Counted from the first letter of the stretch, positions 15,426-29,199 are shown. The stretch: 64,000 nt of DNA from JAJRQY01 sp965224435 (GCA_965224435.1 OZ245048.1:2294001-2358000), one strand, 5' to 3'. Notes: generated by a model from the letters alone, not told the origin. A program made the numbers and translations.

Positions 15426-17012
15426 CTAGGAAGCCTTGGCCAGCAGTTCCTTGGCGTGGGTGCGTGCTGTCTTGGAATCAGGTTCGCCGGCCAGCATCCG
15501 GGCCAGTTCAACGATGCGCTCTTTCTTGGTGAGCTTGCGAATGTCTGAGATGGTGTCGCCTTCACCCTTGGCCTTCTCCACATGGTGCTTCTCGACCACT
15601 AGATGGATGTCGGCAAAGGCCGCGACCTGAGGCAGATGGGTGACAACCAGGACCTGGTGCTGGTCCCCTAAGGAGGCCAGCGAACGGCCCACCGCGGTCC
15701 CTGCCTCGCCACCAATCCCGGCGTCGACCTCGTCAAATACAAGGATGGGCGGCGCCTCGGACAAGACACTGCGAAGGGCCAACATGGCTCGGGCAAGTTC
15801 TCCTCCGGACGCAACCTTGGACAATGCTTGCAGGGGTGATCCCGGATTGGCAGAAAGTAGGAACGAAACGTTGGAACCGTCGTCGCCCGACACCTCGATA
15901 CCGACCCTGGCTTTTGGCATCGCTAGCTCGGGTAGGTGGACTTCAATCGCAGAAGCAAGGAGCGGGGCGGCTTTGAGACGGGCAGCGAGAACCTCGGCAC
16001 CAGCCACCGCAAGTTCTTTCAACCCCTTGACTTGCTCGCTATCCAGCTTGGCGGCTCGAACGTCGTGATCTTCCAGCTCGGTCAAACGTTCCCGCATGAC
16101 GGCATGTTCAGCCAACACTTCTTCCATACTGTCGCCGTACTTGCGCCTCAGCTGATGAAGTAGGTGGCGACGGGACTGGATTTGTTCCAATGCGGCCGGG
16201 TCGTCTTCGATTCCTTCGCCAATACCGCGGACCGAATCCACCAGATCATCCAGCTCAGCCAACATGTCTCGCAGGCGAGTGGCTTCTACTTTGAAAGGGC
16301 TTCTGATTTCGAGAGTCGCCAGCGACTTGGCTAGCAAGTCACGAACGGATCCATCGTCTGTCAAATCGCCAAGAACTTGAGAACTGGCGTCTTGATGACC
16401 CAGAGCGTTGGCCAGAAGTTCCTCTCTCGCTTCGAGCCGCTCGTCCTCGTTCTGATCTTCGATGGCGGCTTCGTCCAGTTCTCGAACCTGGTATCGCAAT
16501 AGGTCCAGTTCTCGGGCCCGTGAGCGTTCGTCGCCTCCGAGGCCCTCAAGTTCGGACTCGATTCGGGAAAGCTCGGCCTTGGCCGCCTCTAGCCGGCCAA
16601 GATCGACATTGCCGAAGCGATCAAGAGCGTCTCGTTGAGCCGTAACACTCAGCAAGGATTGGTGAGAGTGCTGGCCGTGCAGGTCGACCAGACGGGTGCC
16701 TAACTCGGTTAGGGCAGCAGCGGTAGACGGACGACCATTGATGTAGGCCCGGGACCGCCCATCCACTGGAATGACTCGGGTCAGGACTACTTCTTCGCCG
16801 TCCAAAATGAAGCGGCCATCCACGGTTGCTTCCTCAGCACCGTGCTTGACCAGTCCCGGATCGGCTCGGCCACCGAGCAGCAAGTTGATGGCGTCGATCA
16901 TGAGGGTTTTGCCCGCGCCAGTTTCACCGGTGAGGGCAATGAGTCCGGAGGAAAGTTGGAGGGTGACCTGGTCGATCACACCGAGATTGGCTACAGCAAG
17001 TTCGGTCAACAT
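15426..17012 (-). CDS. recN: DNA repair ATPase RecN
   Basis: A 528-residue SMC-like repair protein that acts at double-strand breaks. The N-terminus LTELAVANLGVID leads into Walker A GETGAGKTLM. The middle is a long charged coiled coil (about 150-370), and the C-terminal head has the ABC signature VASGGELARAMLALR and Walker B PILVFDEVDAGIGG. Length fits RecN. It follows nadK directly and ends the tlyA-nadK-recN operon conserved in Actinobacteria. Confidence 0.95.
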   Translation of the reverse strand: MLTELAVANLGVIDQVTLQLSSGLIALTGETGAGKTLMIDAINLLLGGRADPGLVKHGAEEATVDGRFILDGEEVVLTRVIPVDGRSRAYINGRPSTAAALTELGTRLVDLHGQHSHQSLLSVTAQRDALDRFGNVDLGRLEAAKAELSRIESELEGLGGDERSRARELDLLRYQVRELDEAAIEDQNEDERLEAREELLANALGHQDASSQVLGDLTDDGSVRDLLAKSLATLEIRSPFKVEATRLRDMLAELDDLVDSVRGIGEGIEDDPAALEQIQSRRHLLHQLRRKYGDSMEEVLAEHAVMRERLTELEDHDVRAAKLDSEQVKGLKELAVAGAEVLAARLKAAPLLASAIEVHLPELAMPKARVGIEVSGDDGSNVSFLLSANPGSPLQALSKVASGGELARAMLALRSVLSEAPPILVFDEVDAGIGGEAGTAVGRSLASLGDQHQVLVVTHLPQVAAFADIHLVVEKHHVEKAKGEGDTISDIRKLTKKERIVELARMLAGEPDSKTARTHAKELLAKAS

Positions 17013-17876
17013 CTATCGCTCCGTCAATCCGAATTTTTCCTTGAGCACCGTGTGAAAATCACGGCCCCCACGAACAACAAAGCGGGCACGGTCCTGCGCC
17101 GCCTGGCAGAACAATGCATCACCGGGAACAACCTCGGCCACACGACGACCGTCCAGAGTCACGATGCCGTCGCGGTATCCATCTACCGCAAGCTTGATCT
17201 CGGTTGCTGGGGCCAGGACCAATGATCGGTTGAACACCATGTGTGCGGCGACAGGGGTCATGAGCAATGCTTCAAAGTTCGGCTCGATAATCGGCCCGCC
17301 AGCTGACAAGGAATAAGCAGTCGAACCGGTCGGCGTAGCCACAATGAGCCCATCGGCAAGATAGTGAGTGAAATACTTGCCCGCGATGAACACCTGCACC
17401 GAGACGGTGTGGCCAGGTTCACCCCGTTCGATAACCAACTCATTCACTGCGAGTCCCAGCACGTCACCTTCGCCCCGCCCACCACGACTCAATCGGACCT
17501 CAAGCAGCATTCGTTGCTCGACTGTTAGTTCACCCCGACACCATTCGTCCAGGGCAGCTTCCATCTCCGATGACTCAAACCCGGTCAGGTAACCAAGATT
17601 GCCGAGGTTCACCCCAAGGACTGGGACTTCTCCGCCGGACACCAGGTTGGTGGCCCGCAACATTGTTCCGTCACCCCCCAAACTCAAGACAAGATCAAGT
17701 CCCTCACCAAACTGCAGCTCATCAACACCGAGGTCAGGCCGAGCAACCAGTTCGGCATCGAGAATCGGCAGCTGTACTACAGCTTTGGCGCGCTCTGCCC
17801 ATCGCAAAGCCCGGTGAGCCAGTTCGATTGCTTCTGGCCGGTGCTGATGCAGAACCAGACCCAAATTGGTGATCAT
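17013..17876 (-). CDS. nadK: NAD kinase
   Basis: A 287-residue ATP/polyphosphate NAD kinase that makes NADP. The GGDGT motif is LVLSLGGDGTMLRA, and the NNLGN-like NLGNLGYLTGF and the diacylglycerol-kinase-type DGLIVATPTGSTAYSLSAGGPI are intact. Its start overlaps the tlyA stop by 4 bases and recN follows with no gap. Confidence 0.95.
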   Translation of the reverse strand: MITNLGLVLHQHRPEAIELAHRALRWAERAKAVVQLPILDAELVARPDLGVDELQFGEGLDLVLSLGGDGTMLRATNLVSGGEVPVLGVNLGNLGYLTGFESSEMEAALDEWCRGELTVEQRMLLEVRLSRGGRGEGDVLGLAVNELVIERGEPGHTVSVQVFIAGKYFTHYLADGLIVATPTGSTAYSLSAGGPIIEPNFEALLMTPVAAHMVFNRSLVLAPATEIKLAVDGYRDGIVTLDGRRVAEVVPGDALFCQAAQDRARFVVRGGRDFHTVLKEKFGLTER

Positions 17877-18640
17877 TCGGAGTCCTCTTGGCTGGGCTTT
17901 GGCCCCGTCTTCATGTGTCCTATGAACTCAACGTTGCCGGATGCGCCGGTGACAGGTGACTGCATAACCCCCAGCATGACAGCTCCCACTGACAGAACCG
18001 CCTCTGTGACCTCTTGGATTACCCGTTCCCAGATGTCCGGATCGGTGATCACGCCCTGGCCACGGTCAACTTCTTGGCGTTCTGCCTCAAATTGAGGCTT
18101 GATGAGAAGCAGCATGGAGGACTCCGCTTTGGTCAGTAGAACCAGGGCAGGCAAGACCTTCTTCAGCGAGATGAACGACAGATCACCCACGGTGAGGTCA
18201 ACCGGTTGCTCGAGGGACGCCACCGTGACCCGACGAATATCGGTCTGCTCTCGGACGGTAATGTCTGAACGCTCTCGCAGCTTTTCATGGAGCTGGTTGG
18301 TGCCAACATCAATGGCATAGACATGCGATGCGCCGGCCTGAATCAGACAATCGGTGAATCCACCGGTTGACGAACCGGCGTCCAGTACTCGTAAGCCAGT
18401 CGGATCAACCTCAAAATGGCTCAGAGCCGCTTCCAGTTTCTGACCGGCACGACTCACAAACCTTGGCGGCGGGTCCAGAAGACGAACGTCCTCACTGGGT
18501 AGAACCAGGCGATTCGGCTTGTCTGCTGGTGCTCCCCCGACCGTCACCCGGCCACGAGAAATCTCCAGATCCGCCTGTTCGCGGTCAGCAACCAGACCAC
18601 GGCGAACAAGCTCGGAGTCCAATCGTCGTCTCTGTCCCAT
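17873..18640 (-). CDS. tlyA: TlyA-family rRNA 2'-O-methyltransferase
   Basis: About 255 residues. An S4 domain (RLDSELVRRGLVADREQADL...) precedes a Rossmann methyltransferase domain with VLDAGSSTGGFTDCL (SAM motif) and DLTVGDLSFISLKKVLP (motif IV). Mycobacterial TlyA methylates 16S and 23S rRNA at cytidines, which confers capreomycin sensitivity; the same role is inferred here. ATG 18640 is preferred; a TTG lies at 18649. First gene of tlyA-nadK-recN. Confidence 0.9.
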   Translation of the reverse strand: MGQRRRLDSELVRRGLVADREQADLEISRGRVTVGGAPADKPNRLVLPSEDVRLLDPPPRFVSRAGQKLEAALSHFEVDPTGLRVLDAGSSTGGFTDCLIQAGASHVYAIDVGTNQLHEKLRERSDITVREQTDIRRVTVASLEQPVDLTVGDLSFISLKKVLPALVLLTKAESSMLLLIKPQFEAERQEVDRGQGVITDPDIWERVIQEVTEAVLSVGAVMLGVMQSPVTGASGNVEFIGHMKTGPKPSQEDSE

Positions 18641-18712
18641 GCACTCCAATCGCTGAACTGTCTGTGTCGGAGGATCGTGTCAGAAGATCGTGTCACTGTC
18701 CCTGCTCGGCCC

Positions 18713-18718
18713 TATGGT
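18713..18718 (+). promoter_or_regulatory. -10 box for the rhomboid gene (leaderless)
   Basis: TATGGT, 6 bases before GTG 18725. It selects that GTG over the in-frame start at 18677. Confidence 0.4.
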
Positions 18719-18724
18719 AGCGAC

Positions 18725-19546
18725 GTGCTTCCCTTGCGTGACGAGAACCCGATCGAGCGCACACCGGTGTTCACAGTCTTGCTAATCGCGGCTTGCATTG
18801 GCATCTACGTCTTCGCCCAGGCCGGACTTCGAGGCCTGGACCAGGTGGATACACCGGTCGGGACAATACAGCTGGACAGCGAGCTGCGGTTCAGCTTGGA
18901 AGTCGCCGCCATCCCGTGTGAAATCGTCGAGCAACGTCCTCTCAGCATTCAAGAGATCTCCAATACCTATGGCCAGAACGGAGCGAGCAACAACGCGTCC
19001 TGTGTTCATGATCCGACCGGGCCGTCGTTCTTCCCCAACAAACATGTGATGTTGGCCATTGTCTCTTCGCTCTTCTTACACGGAGGGCTGGCGCACCTCG
19101 GTTTCAACATGCTGTTCCTGTGGATCTTTGGCAACAATATCGAGGACCGACTGGGCCACATTGCCTTCTTGGCCTTCTATCTCGCCGGCGGAATCATCGC
19201 CACCATTGGCCACATCGTGACCCAGCCATCCAGCACCGTGGCCATCGTTGGAGCATCTGGCGCAATATCGGCGGTGATGGGCGCCTACCTGGTCTGGTTC
19301 CCCGATGCCCCCATCCGGACCTTGGTGTTCCTGATACTGGTTGACATTCGGGCCCGCTGGTTTCTGGCTTCCTGGTTCGTGCTCCAGTTCTTTACCGCTC
19401 CAAACTCCGGCGTAGCCTGGATTGCTCACGTCACCGGATTTGCCTACGGCGTCATCATGGGTTTGCTGATTCGTCGCCATACCTGGGACCGCACCGGCGG
19501 TGTTGGCCGTGGCCCGTACCCACACCCCACCGACTATGTGCACTAG
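18725..19546 (+). CDS. rhomboid-family intramembrane serine protease
   Basis: About 273 residues with some six membrane segments. The start GTG 18725 gives the usual MLPLRDENPIERTPVFT N-terminus. The catalytic Ser is in VGASGAISAVMGA (GxSG) and the His in WIAHVTGFAYG. The HxxxN-type block is HLGFNMLFLWIFG, with GNNIEDRLG following. A roughly 70-residue soluble insert between the first two membrane segments has two cysteines (PCEIVEQ..., NASCVHD). Substrate unknown. Confidence 0.9.
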   Translation: MLPLRDENPIERTPVFTVLLIAACIGIYVFAQAGLRGLDQVDTPVGTIQLDSELRFSLEVAAIPCEIVEQRPLSIQEISNTYGQNGASNNASCVHDPTGPSFFPNKHVMLAIVSSLFLHGGLAHLGFNMLFLWIFGNNIEDRLGHIAFLAFYLAGGIIATIGHIVTQPSSTVAIVGASGAISAVMGAYLVWFPDAPIRTLVFLILVDIRARWFLASWFVLQFFTAPNSGVAWIAHVTGFAYGVIMGLLIRRHTWDRTGGVGRGPYPHPTDYVH

Positions 19547-19567
19547 CTGCAGCCACCAGCAGGCCCA

Positions 19568-20335
19568 CTAGAGGTCAGCCAGGGCTCGGTCCACGTGACT
19601 GGCCAGGTTAAGGCCTACCGCGTCGGCCGCTGGGTCCGTTGGCAGGTCAGCTTCTGATGTCACCCCGCTCAAGACCAGCAGGAACTCATAACCCAAGGAA
19701 CGGGCAAAGAGGCCATCGGTGTCAGGCCGGTCACCGACCATGACACCATTGGAGCCATACTTGGCTCGGACCAGGTCAGCTTGAGGCTGATAGGGCTTGC
19801 CGCCAATCTCCGGAGTCTGCCCAGTGGCAGCGGCAATGGCCCCCACAATGGCCCCGGCCCCCGGAAACAGCCCCTGCTCGGTCGGGTAAGTCGGGTCATT
19901 ATTAGTGGCCAGAAATCTCGCTCCGGCCAATACTGCCTGCACGGCTCCCCGCAGCCGGTCATAGCTCAGTTTCGGATCCAGTCCAACCAGGATGGCATCG
20001 GGCACCTTGTCACCGTCGCGGTACTCCTCGACAACATCACAACCTCGATTCGCCGCTGCTTCGGATATCCCCGGGCCACCCATGCACAGGATCCGATCAC
20101 CGGGCTTGGCCAGAGCGGCTCCGCCCATGGCAGACGTGGTGACTCGGCCAGCAGCATCAATGCCAAAGGACGCGAGCTTGTCTTCTTGTTGCTGGATTGT
20201 CGAGGCTGCGTTGTTGGTGACAAACACCACCTCATGTCCGGCATCCAGCAGCCGACCGACAGCTTTAGCGGACCCGGCGATTGGCTCAGTTCCAGTCCAA
20301 ATCACGCCATCAAGATCCAAGGCCCACGTTGTCAT
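19568..20335 (-). CDS. HAD-superfamily phosphatase, NagD/phosphoglycolate type
   Basis: About 255 residues, HAD subfamily IIA. Motif I is ALDLDGVIW, motif II lies in VFVTNNAAST, and the C-terminal VGDRPDTDG gives motif IV. The cap segment LATNNDPTYPTEQGLFPGAGAIV is typical of NagD and p-nitrophenyl phosphatases. A similar phosphatase sits between tyrS and tlyA in Mycobacterium. The TAGGGT box 6 bases before ATG 20335 favours that start over GTG 20341. Confidence 0.88.
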   Translation of the reverse strand: MTTWALDLDGVIWTGTEPIAGSAKAVGRLLDAGHEVVFVTNNAASTIQQQEDKLASFGIDAAGRVTTSAMGGAALAKPGDRILCMGGPGISEAAANRGCDVVEEYRDGDKVPDAILVGLDPKLSYDRLRGAVQAVLAGARFLATNNDPTYPTEQGLFPGAGAIVGAIAAATGQTPEIGGKPYQPQADLVRAKYGSNGVMVGDRPDTDGLFARSLGYEFLLVLSGVTSEADLPTDPAADAVGLNLASHVDRALADL

Positions 20336-20341
20336 CGCCAC

Positions 20342-20347
20342 ACCCTA
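20342..20347 (-). promoter_or_regulatory. -10 box for the HAD phosphatase gene (leaderless)
   Basis: TAGGGT on the minus strand, 6 bases before ATG 20335. Confidence 0.4.
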
Positions 20348-20449
20348 TTGGCAAGACCGCCTCGCCCTTTTGACAAGATCTTGCCCTTCCAGGGAAGCTC
20401 ACCTAAGGAACTGGGCCAGTGGTCCCTACAACGACCCCCGGTCACCATC

Positions 20450-20455
20450 TAATCT
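20450..20455 (+). promoter_or_regulatory. -10 box for fba (leaderless)
   Basis: TAATCT, 7 bases before ATG 20463. Confidence 0.5.
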
Positions 20456-20462
20456 ATTGACC

Positions 20463-21542
20463 ATGTCTGACCTACGAAACGACTTTCCTGCTGGCGTACT
20501 CACTGGACAGGATGTCTCTGACGTCTTTGCCCTAGCCAAGGCCAACCAGTTCGCCCTACCGGCCGCCAACTGCATCAGCTCGGGCACAATGAATGGGGTA
20601 ATGGAGGCCGCGGCCTCGCTGAACGCTCCGGTCATCCTGCAGTTCTCCAACGGGGGTGGAGCATTCAACGCAGGCAAGGGCAGTGGTCTGGAGGGCATCG
20701 ATGCCTCCATTGCTGGCTGTATTGCCGGGGCCCACCACGTTCGTGTTCTGGCCGAATTGTACGGAGCCCGAGTCATCCTCCATACCGATCACGCAGCCAA
20801 GAAGCTGCTTCCTTGGGTCAGTGGCCTGCTGGATGCCAACGAGAAGTACTACGCCGCGAACGGCACCTCTCTTTACAGCTCCCACATGCTGGACCTGTCG
20901 GAGGAATCAATGGAAGAGAATATCGATACCTCGTGTCAATATCTGGAACGCATGGCCAAGATGGACATGACGCTGGAAATTGAGATGGGCATCACGGGTG
21001 GTGAAGAGGACGGTGTCGACAACTCTGACATCAAGCCGGAGGACCTCTACTCCAAGCCAGAAGAGATCGCCTATGCCTATGAGGAGCTGTCCAAGATCAG
21101 TGACCGCTTCACCATTGCCGCTGCCTTCGGCAATGTGCATGGCGTCTACAAGCCAGGCAACGTCAAGCTGACTCCGTCCATTCTCAATGATTCACAGCTC
21201 CATGTTGCCGAGAAGTTCTCCACCGCAGCAAAGCCCGTCAACTTCGTCTTCCACGGAGGGTCAGGTTCTTCCCCTGAAGAAATCTCTGAGGCAATCTCCT
21301 ACGGCGTCATCAAGATGAATATTGACACCGATCTCCAGTGGGCTTACTGGGACGGGGTTCGGGCCTATGAGGCTGAGAATCACGACTATCTCCAAGGCCA
21401 GATCGGCAACCCCGAAGGCGCCGACCAGCCCAATAAGAAGAAGTATGATCCCCGAGTTTGGCAACGAGCCGGTGAGGTTGCCTTCGTTGAGCGTATGAAG
21501 CGGGCCTTCGAAGAACTGAACAACGTCAACACTCTGGCTTAG
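20463..21542 (+). CDS. fba: class II fructose-bisphosphate aldolase
   Basis: A 359-residue zinc-dependent aldolase of the class IIA type (FbaA), which cleaves fructose 1,6-bisphosphate. Zinc ligands can be placed in ILHTDHAAKK, LEIEMGITGGEEDG and the FGNVHGVYKPG and NFVFHGGSGSS histidines. Length and the KKYDPRVWQRAGE ending fit the family. A TAATCT box 7 bases upstream defines the start. Confidence 0.96.
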   Translation: MSDLRNDFPAGVLTGQDVSDVFALAKANQFALPAANCISSGTMNGVMEAAASLNAPVILQFSNGGGAFNAGKGSGLEGIDASIAGCIAGAHHVRVLAELYGARVILHTDHAAKKLLPWVSGLLDANEKYYAANGTSLYSSHMLDLSEESMEENIDTSCQYLERMAKMDMTLEIEMGITGGEEDGVDNSDIKPEDLYSKPEEIAYAYEELSKISDRFTIAAAFGNVHGVYKPGNVKLTPSILNDSQLHVAEKFSTAAKPVNFVFHGGSGSSPEEISEAISYGVIKMNIDTDLQWAYWDGVRAYEAENHDYLQGQIGNPEGADQPNKKKYDPRVWQRAGEVAFVERMKRAFEELNNVNTLA

Positions 21543-21692
21543 TCAGAACGATCAGCCTGCTCAGGCCCATACCCTCGTCCATCAGGCCAGTTCAGATCTT
21601 CCTCTTTCTCGGCGAACAATTCGGTCACAAATCTGTCCGCCTGCCGTCTTACCTACTGACAGAAGAAATGCTGACCTTAGGAGACTGTAGAA

Positions 21693-21995
21693 ATGTCTGA
21701 ATGTACCGAAATCTTTGTGTATGAGATCGCCCCGGAAAAGGTCGAGGAATTTCTCACCGTCAAGGATCAGCTGATCACCGGGGCAGAATCGCTCCCCGGG
21801 CTGGTTGAATCGGCCACGTTTCGCGCCGACGAGCAGAGCAACCTATTCTTCGACCGGATGACTTGGGAAAGCGCAACGGCAGCAGAGGCAGGTGACAAAC
21901 TGTTCCAGGCACTCCCGACGTCAGGCCAATTCATGTCAATGATGGCTGGCCCACCGAAATTGGGCGGCCGGTTCAGCCTGATTGCCGGGAAGTAG
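21693..21995 (+). CDS. antibiotic-biosynthesis-monooxygenase-like small protein
   Basis: 100 residues with the ferredoxin-like dimeric alpha/beta barrel look of ABM-domain proteins: TEIFVYEIAPEKVEEFLTVK, ESLPGLVESATFR, NLFFDRMTWESATAAEAG. No catalytic residue can be assigned; members range from monooxygenases to stress-related proteins. An SD-like TTAGGAG lies 10 bases before the ATG. It ends 3 bases before an ECF sigma gene, so the two are probably cotranscribed and functionally linked. Confidence 0.65.
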   Translation: MSECTEIFVYEIAPEKVEEFLTVKDQLITGAESLPGLVESATFRADEQSNLFFDRMTWESATAAEAGDKLFQALPTSGQFMSMMAGPPKLGGRFSLIAGK

Positions 21996-21998
21996 CCG

Positions 21999-22811
21999 AT
22001 GCCGACGCCAAGTCCGCTTGACCAGCTCAGCCACGAGCTGGTCAAGCGGGCCACGTCGGGGGATGCGGCGGCGCTTGATGAAATCCTGACCAGCTTGTCG
22101 CTGCCCTTCTACAATCTTGCTTTGCGTATGCTGCGACAGCATCACGATGCCGAGGACGCCACCCAAGAGGCGCTCATTCGGGTTGCTACCAACATGTCGT
22201 CGTTTCGCGGCAACAGTCGTTTCTCGACTTGGGCGTGGACAATCGCGACCCGCTGTGTGCTCGACTTTGGTGACGGACGAGCAAAGCGGGCCGAACTCAG
22301 TTCAGAAGCTTTCGCCGCCGACCTCGCCGACGGTATGGCGTCACCCTCATCGGGAGACCCCGAAACCAGCGCCGTTCTCGGCGATGTCAAGCTAGGTTGC
22401 GGCCGAGCGATGCTTCAAACCCTGAGCGGAGATCTTCGGGTCGCTTACGCTCTAGGCGAGATTCTCGGTGTTGAGCCAACTGAGGCCGCCCGGTCGTTGG
22501 GCATCTCCGACGCTGCCTACCGGAAACGCCTCAGCCGGGCCCGTTCGCAGCTCCAGGACGTACTCAGAAGCAACTGCGGCATCGTCGATGAATCCAACTC
22601 GTGCCGGTGTGCGAAACGTCGTCCCAAAGCGATCGAGCTAAGCCGCCTCGAGCCTCAAGACGCCGCAGGGCTGGATGTCGACATATTGACTAGGAAGGTT
22701 CAGAATCTGGATGCCCTGAGCCAGGTCGCCGCCTACTTCCGGGCCGATCCCATGATTAACGCGTCCCAGCGCCTACTCCCTCGCGTGCGAGAAATTCTGA
22801 ACGTCTGCTGA
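21999..22811 (+). CDS. ECF-type RNA polymerase sigma factor with C-terminal extension
   Basis: 270 residues. Region 2 is about residues 25-95 (LALRMLRQHHDAEDATQEALIRV..., FSTWAWTIATRCVLD), and region 4 about 135-190 with the helix-turn-helix EAARSLGISDAAYRKRLSRARSQL. A further 75 residues follow, opening with a Cys cluster, CGIVDESNSCRC, and ending in helices. Similar Cys extensions occur in some ECF groups and may bind metal or sense a signal. No anti-sigma gene is adjacent, so the extension or the upstream ABM-like protein may provide control. Confidence 0.85.
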   Translation: MPTPSPLDQLSHELVKRATSGDAAALDEILTSLSLPFYNLALRMLRQHHDAEDATQEALIRVATNMSSFRGNSRFSTWAWTIATRCVLDFGDGRAKRAELSSEAFAADLADGMASPSSGDPETSAVLGDVKLGCGRAMLQTLSGDLRVAYALGEILGVEPTEAARSLGISDAAYRKRLSRARSQLQDVLRSNCGIVDESNSCRCAKRRPKAIELSRLEPQDAAGLDVDILTRKVQNLDALSQVAAYFRADPMINASQRLLPRVREILNVC

Positions 22812-22872
22812 CGCGGCAACCGCTCGGCTCCAGGCCTATGAGTCGGAGTTGTCGTTGGGGAAAGCCGCGGTG

Positions 22873-23607
22873 CTAACGAAGGTTACGGGCCCGATCGGCG
22901 GCATCGCCGAAGGTCGGGTCCATTTTCGCGATTTCTTGAAAGAGACGTCGGGCCTTGCCGAAGTCGCTGGCTCGCTCATATAGATCAGCCAGGGCGTACC
23001 AGCGTCGGTAGTGGTGAACCTTGGGCTTCTTGGGTGCTCGTGGGGCTTTTTCCAACAGCTGGATGGCCTTCACCAGCTTGCCCTGGTCCGCATAGGCGCC
23101 AGCAACGACGATGCGACCCTCCTCCACCAGGTCAGCCGAGGGTGACGCTTCACCAAGCTCAAGCCAGAGTTCGTGCACACGATTCCAGTTTCCCATTGCC
23201 CGATGGCAGTCAGCCATGACTGGGTGCTGGTCCACTGAGCCGGTTGCGGCTTCGAAGGCTTCCAGCTCGTTGAGTGCTCGACGCCATTTACCAAGTCGGT
23301 AGGAGTTGAGGCCACGTAGCTCTTGCACCTCGTCCACTCCTGGAGCCAGCTTCTCAATGGAGTCCAACAGCTTGTAGGAATCGGCGAAGCGTTCGCTCTC
23401 AAAGGCAATCGCGGCTTCCATCAGTCGCCGTTGCAGCTTACTTGCGGTGTCTGGAGCTACGCCAGTAAACGCGACCTCAGAGACGTCAATTGCGTCTCCG
23501 CCACGTCGCCTCTTCTTCGACGGCTTCGCCTTCTCATCCTGAATTCGCTCGACCACCACCTTGTCACGAATCACGGGGGGTGGGGGTACGCGCTTCTTTC
23601 CTGCCAT
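22873..23607 (-). CDS. TPR-like repeat protein
   Basis: About 244 residues. A basic, proline-rich N-terminus (KKRVPPPP..., KPSKKRRRGG) precedes helical repeats resembling TPRs (AAIAFESERFADSYKLLDSIEKLAPG, LNSYRLGKWRRALNELEAF, AGAYADQGKLVKAIQLLEKA, ALADLYERASDFGKARRLFQEI). Presumably a protein-binding scaffold; the role is unknown. ATG 23607 is favoured by a TAGCCT box 7 bases upstream. It lies just past the rRNA terminator, in the same direction. Confidence 0.75.
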   Translation of the reverse strand: MAGKKRVPPPPVIRDKVVVERIQDEKAKPSKKRRRGGDAIDVSEVAFTGVAPDTASKLQRRLMEAAIAFESERFADSYKLLDSIEKLAPGVDEVQELRGLNSYRLGKWRRALNELEAFEAATGSVDQHPVMADCHRAMGNWNRVHELWLELGEASPSADLVEEGRIVVAGAYADQGKLVKAIQLLEKAPRAPKKPKVHHYRRWYALADLYERASDFGKARRLFQEIAKMDPTFGDAADRARNLR

Positions 23608-23614
23608 TGCCGGA

Positions 23615-23620
23615 AGGCTA
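23615..23620 (-). promoter_or_regulatory. -10 box for the TPR-like gene (leaderless)
   Basis: TAGCCT on the minus strand, 7 bases before ATG 23607. Confidence 0.4.
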
Positions 23621-23660
23621 GCCCCAAAACCTGGTCTACAACCCGGGACCAAAACGACAA

Positions 23661-23691
23661 ATGTTCCAGACCCTCAGGGGATCTGGAACAT
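23661..23691 (-). terminator. rRNA operon terminator
   Basis: On the minus strand ATGTTCCAGA pairs perfectly with TCTGGAACAT, with an inner CCC/GGG pairing over a CTGA loop, followed by TTGTCGTTTT. It lies about 60 bases past the 5S 3' end. Confidence 0.85.
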
Positions 23692-23750
23692 CTATCAAGT
23701 GGATTTCTGGTGGTCCGATCCAAACACTCGAATGGAACCACACAAAGAAA

Positions 23751-23868
23751 TCCGGCGGCGACCTACTCTCCCAGGACCCCTAGGTCCAAGTACCATCAGC
23801 GCAGGAGGGCTTAACTACCGTGTTCGAAATGGAAACGGGTGTGACCCCTCCGCCATCGCCACCGAAAC
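23751..23868 (-). rRNA. rrf: 5S ribosomal RNA
   Basis: The minus strand shows the conserved 5S core CCCGTTTCCATTTCGAAC followed by ACGGTAGTTAAGC, with complementary ends (GGTGGCGATGGCGGAGGGG at the 5' side; GTAGGTCGCCGCC at the 3' side). Ends are good to a few bases. Third gene of the rRNA operon. Confidence 0.93.
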
Positions 23869-23946
23869 CAGTGACAACACCCCACAACAGGGCGAAGCAA
23901 AGAAACATATAAATGAGAACAAACAACAAAACCCTAAACAGGTTCC

Positions 23947-23973
23947 TTGAGAACTCCACAGCGAACACGAGTA
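23947..23973 (-). other. 3' arm of the pre-23S processing stem
   Basis: In the transcript this segment is complementary to 27260-27286, just 5' of the 23S: 26 of 27 positions pair, three as G-U, with one G-G mismatch. Expected RNase III-type processing helix. Confidence 0.75.
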
Positions 23974-23989
23974 CAACAAACAATAAATA

Positions 23990-27063
<3,074 letters not shown>

Positions 27064-27259
27064 TAAACATATGCTTGTTAAGAAATATTACTTAAATAAC
27101 TGCCCTGCCCCCAAGATCTGTTTAACCAAACCTCAGAAACAAAACCGAAATCAAAATACAAGGACACAACCAACATCAACCAAACCCAACCCCAAGCAAA
27201 CAACCAAAAGGCTGAATACAAAAGGAAGAACAGTCAACACCAGCAATGCCCAATAAAAA

Positions 27260-27286
27260 TACTCGTGCTCGCTATGCAATTCTCAA
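27260..27286 (-). other. 5' arm of the pre-23S processing stem
   Basis: Transcript sequence TTGAGAATTGCATAGCGAGC and on to CACGAGTA; pairs with 23947-23973 beyond the 23S gene. The TTGAGAAnT start resembles the conserved spacer element of actinobacterial rRNA operons. Confidence 0.75.
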
Positions 27287-27403
27287 AAAACAAATCAGAA
27301 ACAACCAAAACCCACAAAAACCCAACCAAACGGTCAGGCACGCAAAACACGTGACACAGGCTTCAACTCCCTCAAAGCGGAAGAGACAAAAAACGATAAC
27401 CAA

Positions 27404-27415
27404 CGTGTGTCAACT
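27404..27415 (-). other. 3' arm of the pre-16S processing stem
   Basis: The transcript AGTTGACACACG pairs over 12 bases, including two G-U pairs, with CGTGTGTTGACT at 29200-29211 upstream of 16S. A further GTTT/AAAC pairing follows after a 4-base bulge. Confidence 0.6.
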
Positions 27416-27467
27416 AGTTGTTTCGCCCCCACACCAGAACAAACGTCTGATAAATGGTTACGAAACT

Positions 27468-28990
<1,523 letters not shown>

Positions 28991-29199
28991 GAGAATCCCA
29001 TCAAACACCAACCAAAGTTGATGCTCAATGTAAATCCGTTTCACAACACTCCGAGTACCACCCCAGAATATTGTGGGCTATATATTTGTATTCTTTTTGA
29101 CGAGGCAAAACCACCAACCCCAAAAAGGGGTTTGGTATGTGGTAATGCTCCGCACACGCTGCGTTCATTGTCTCTTCCGTTTTCAAGGAGCTAGCAAAC

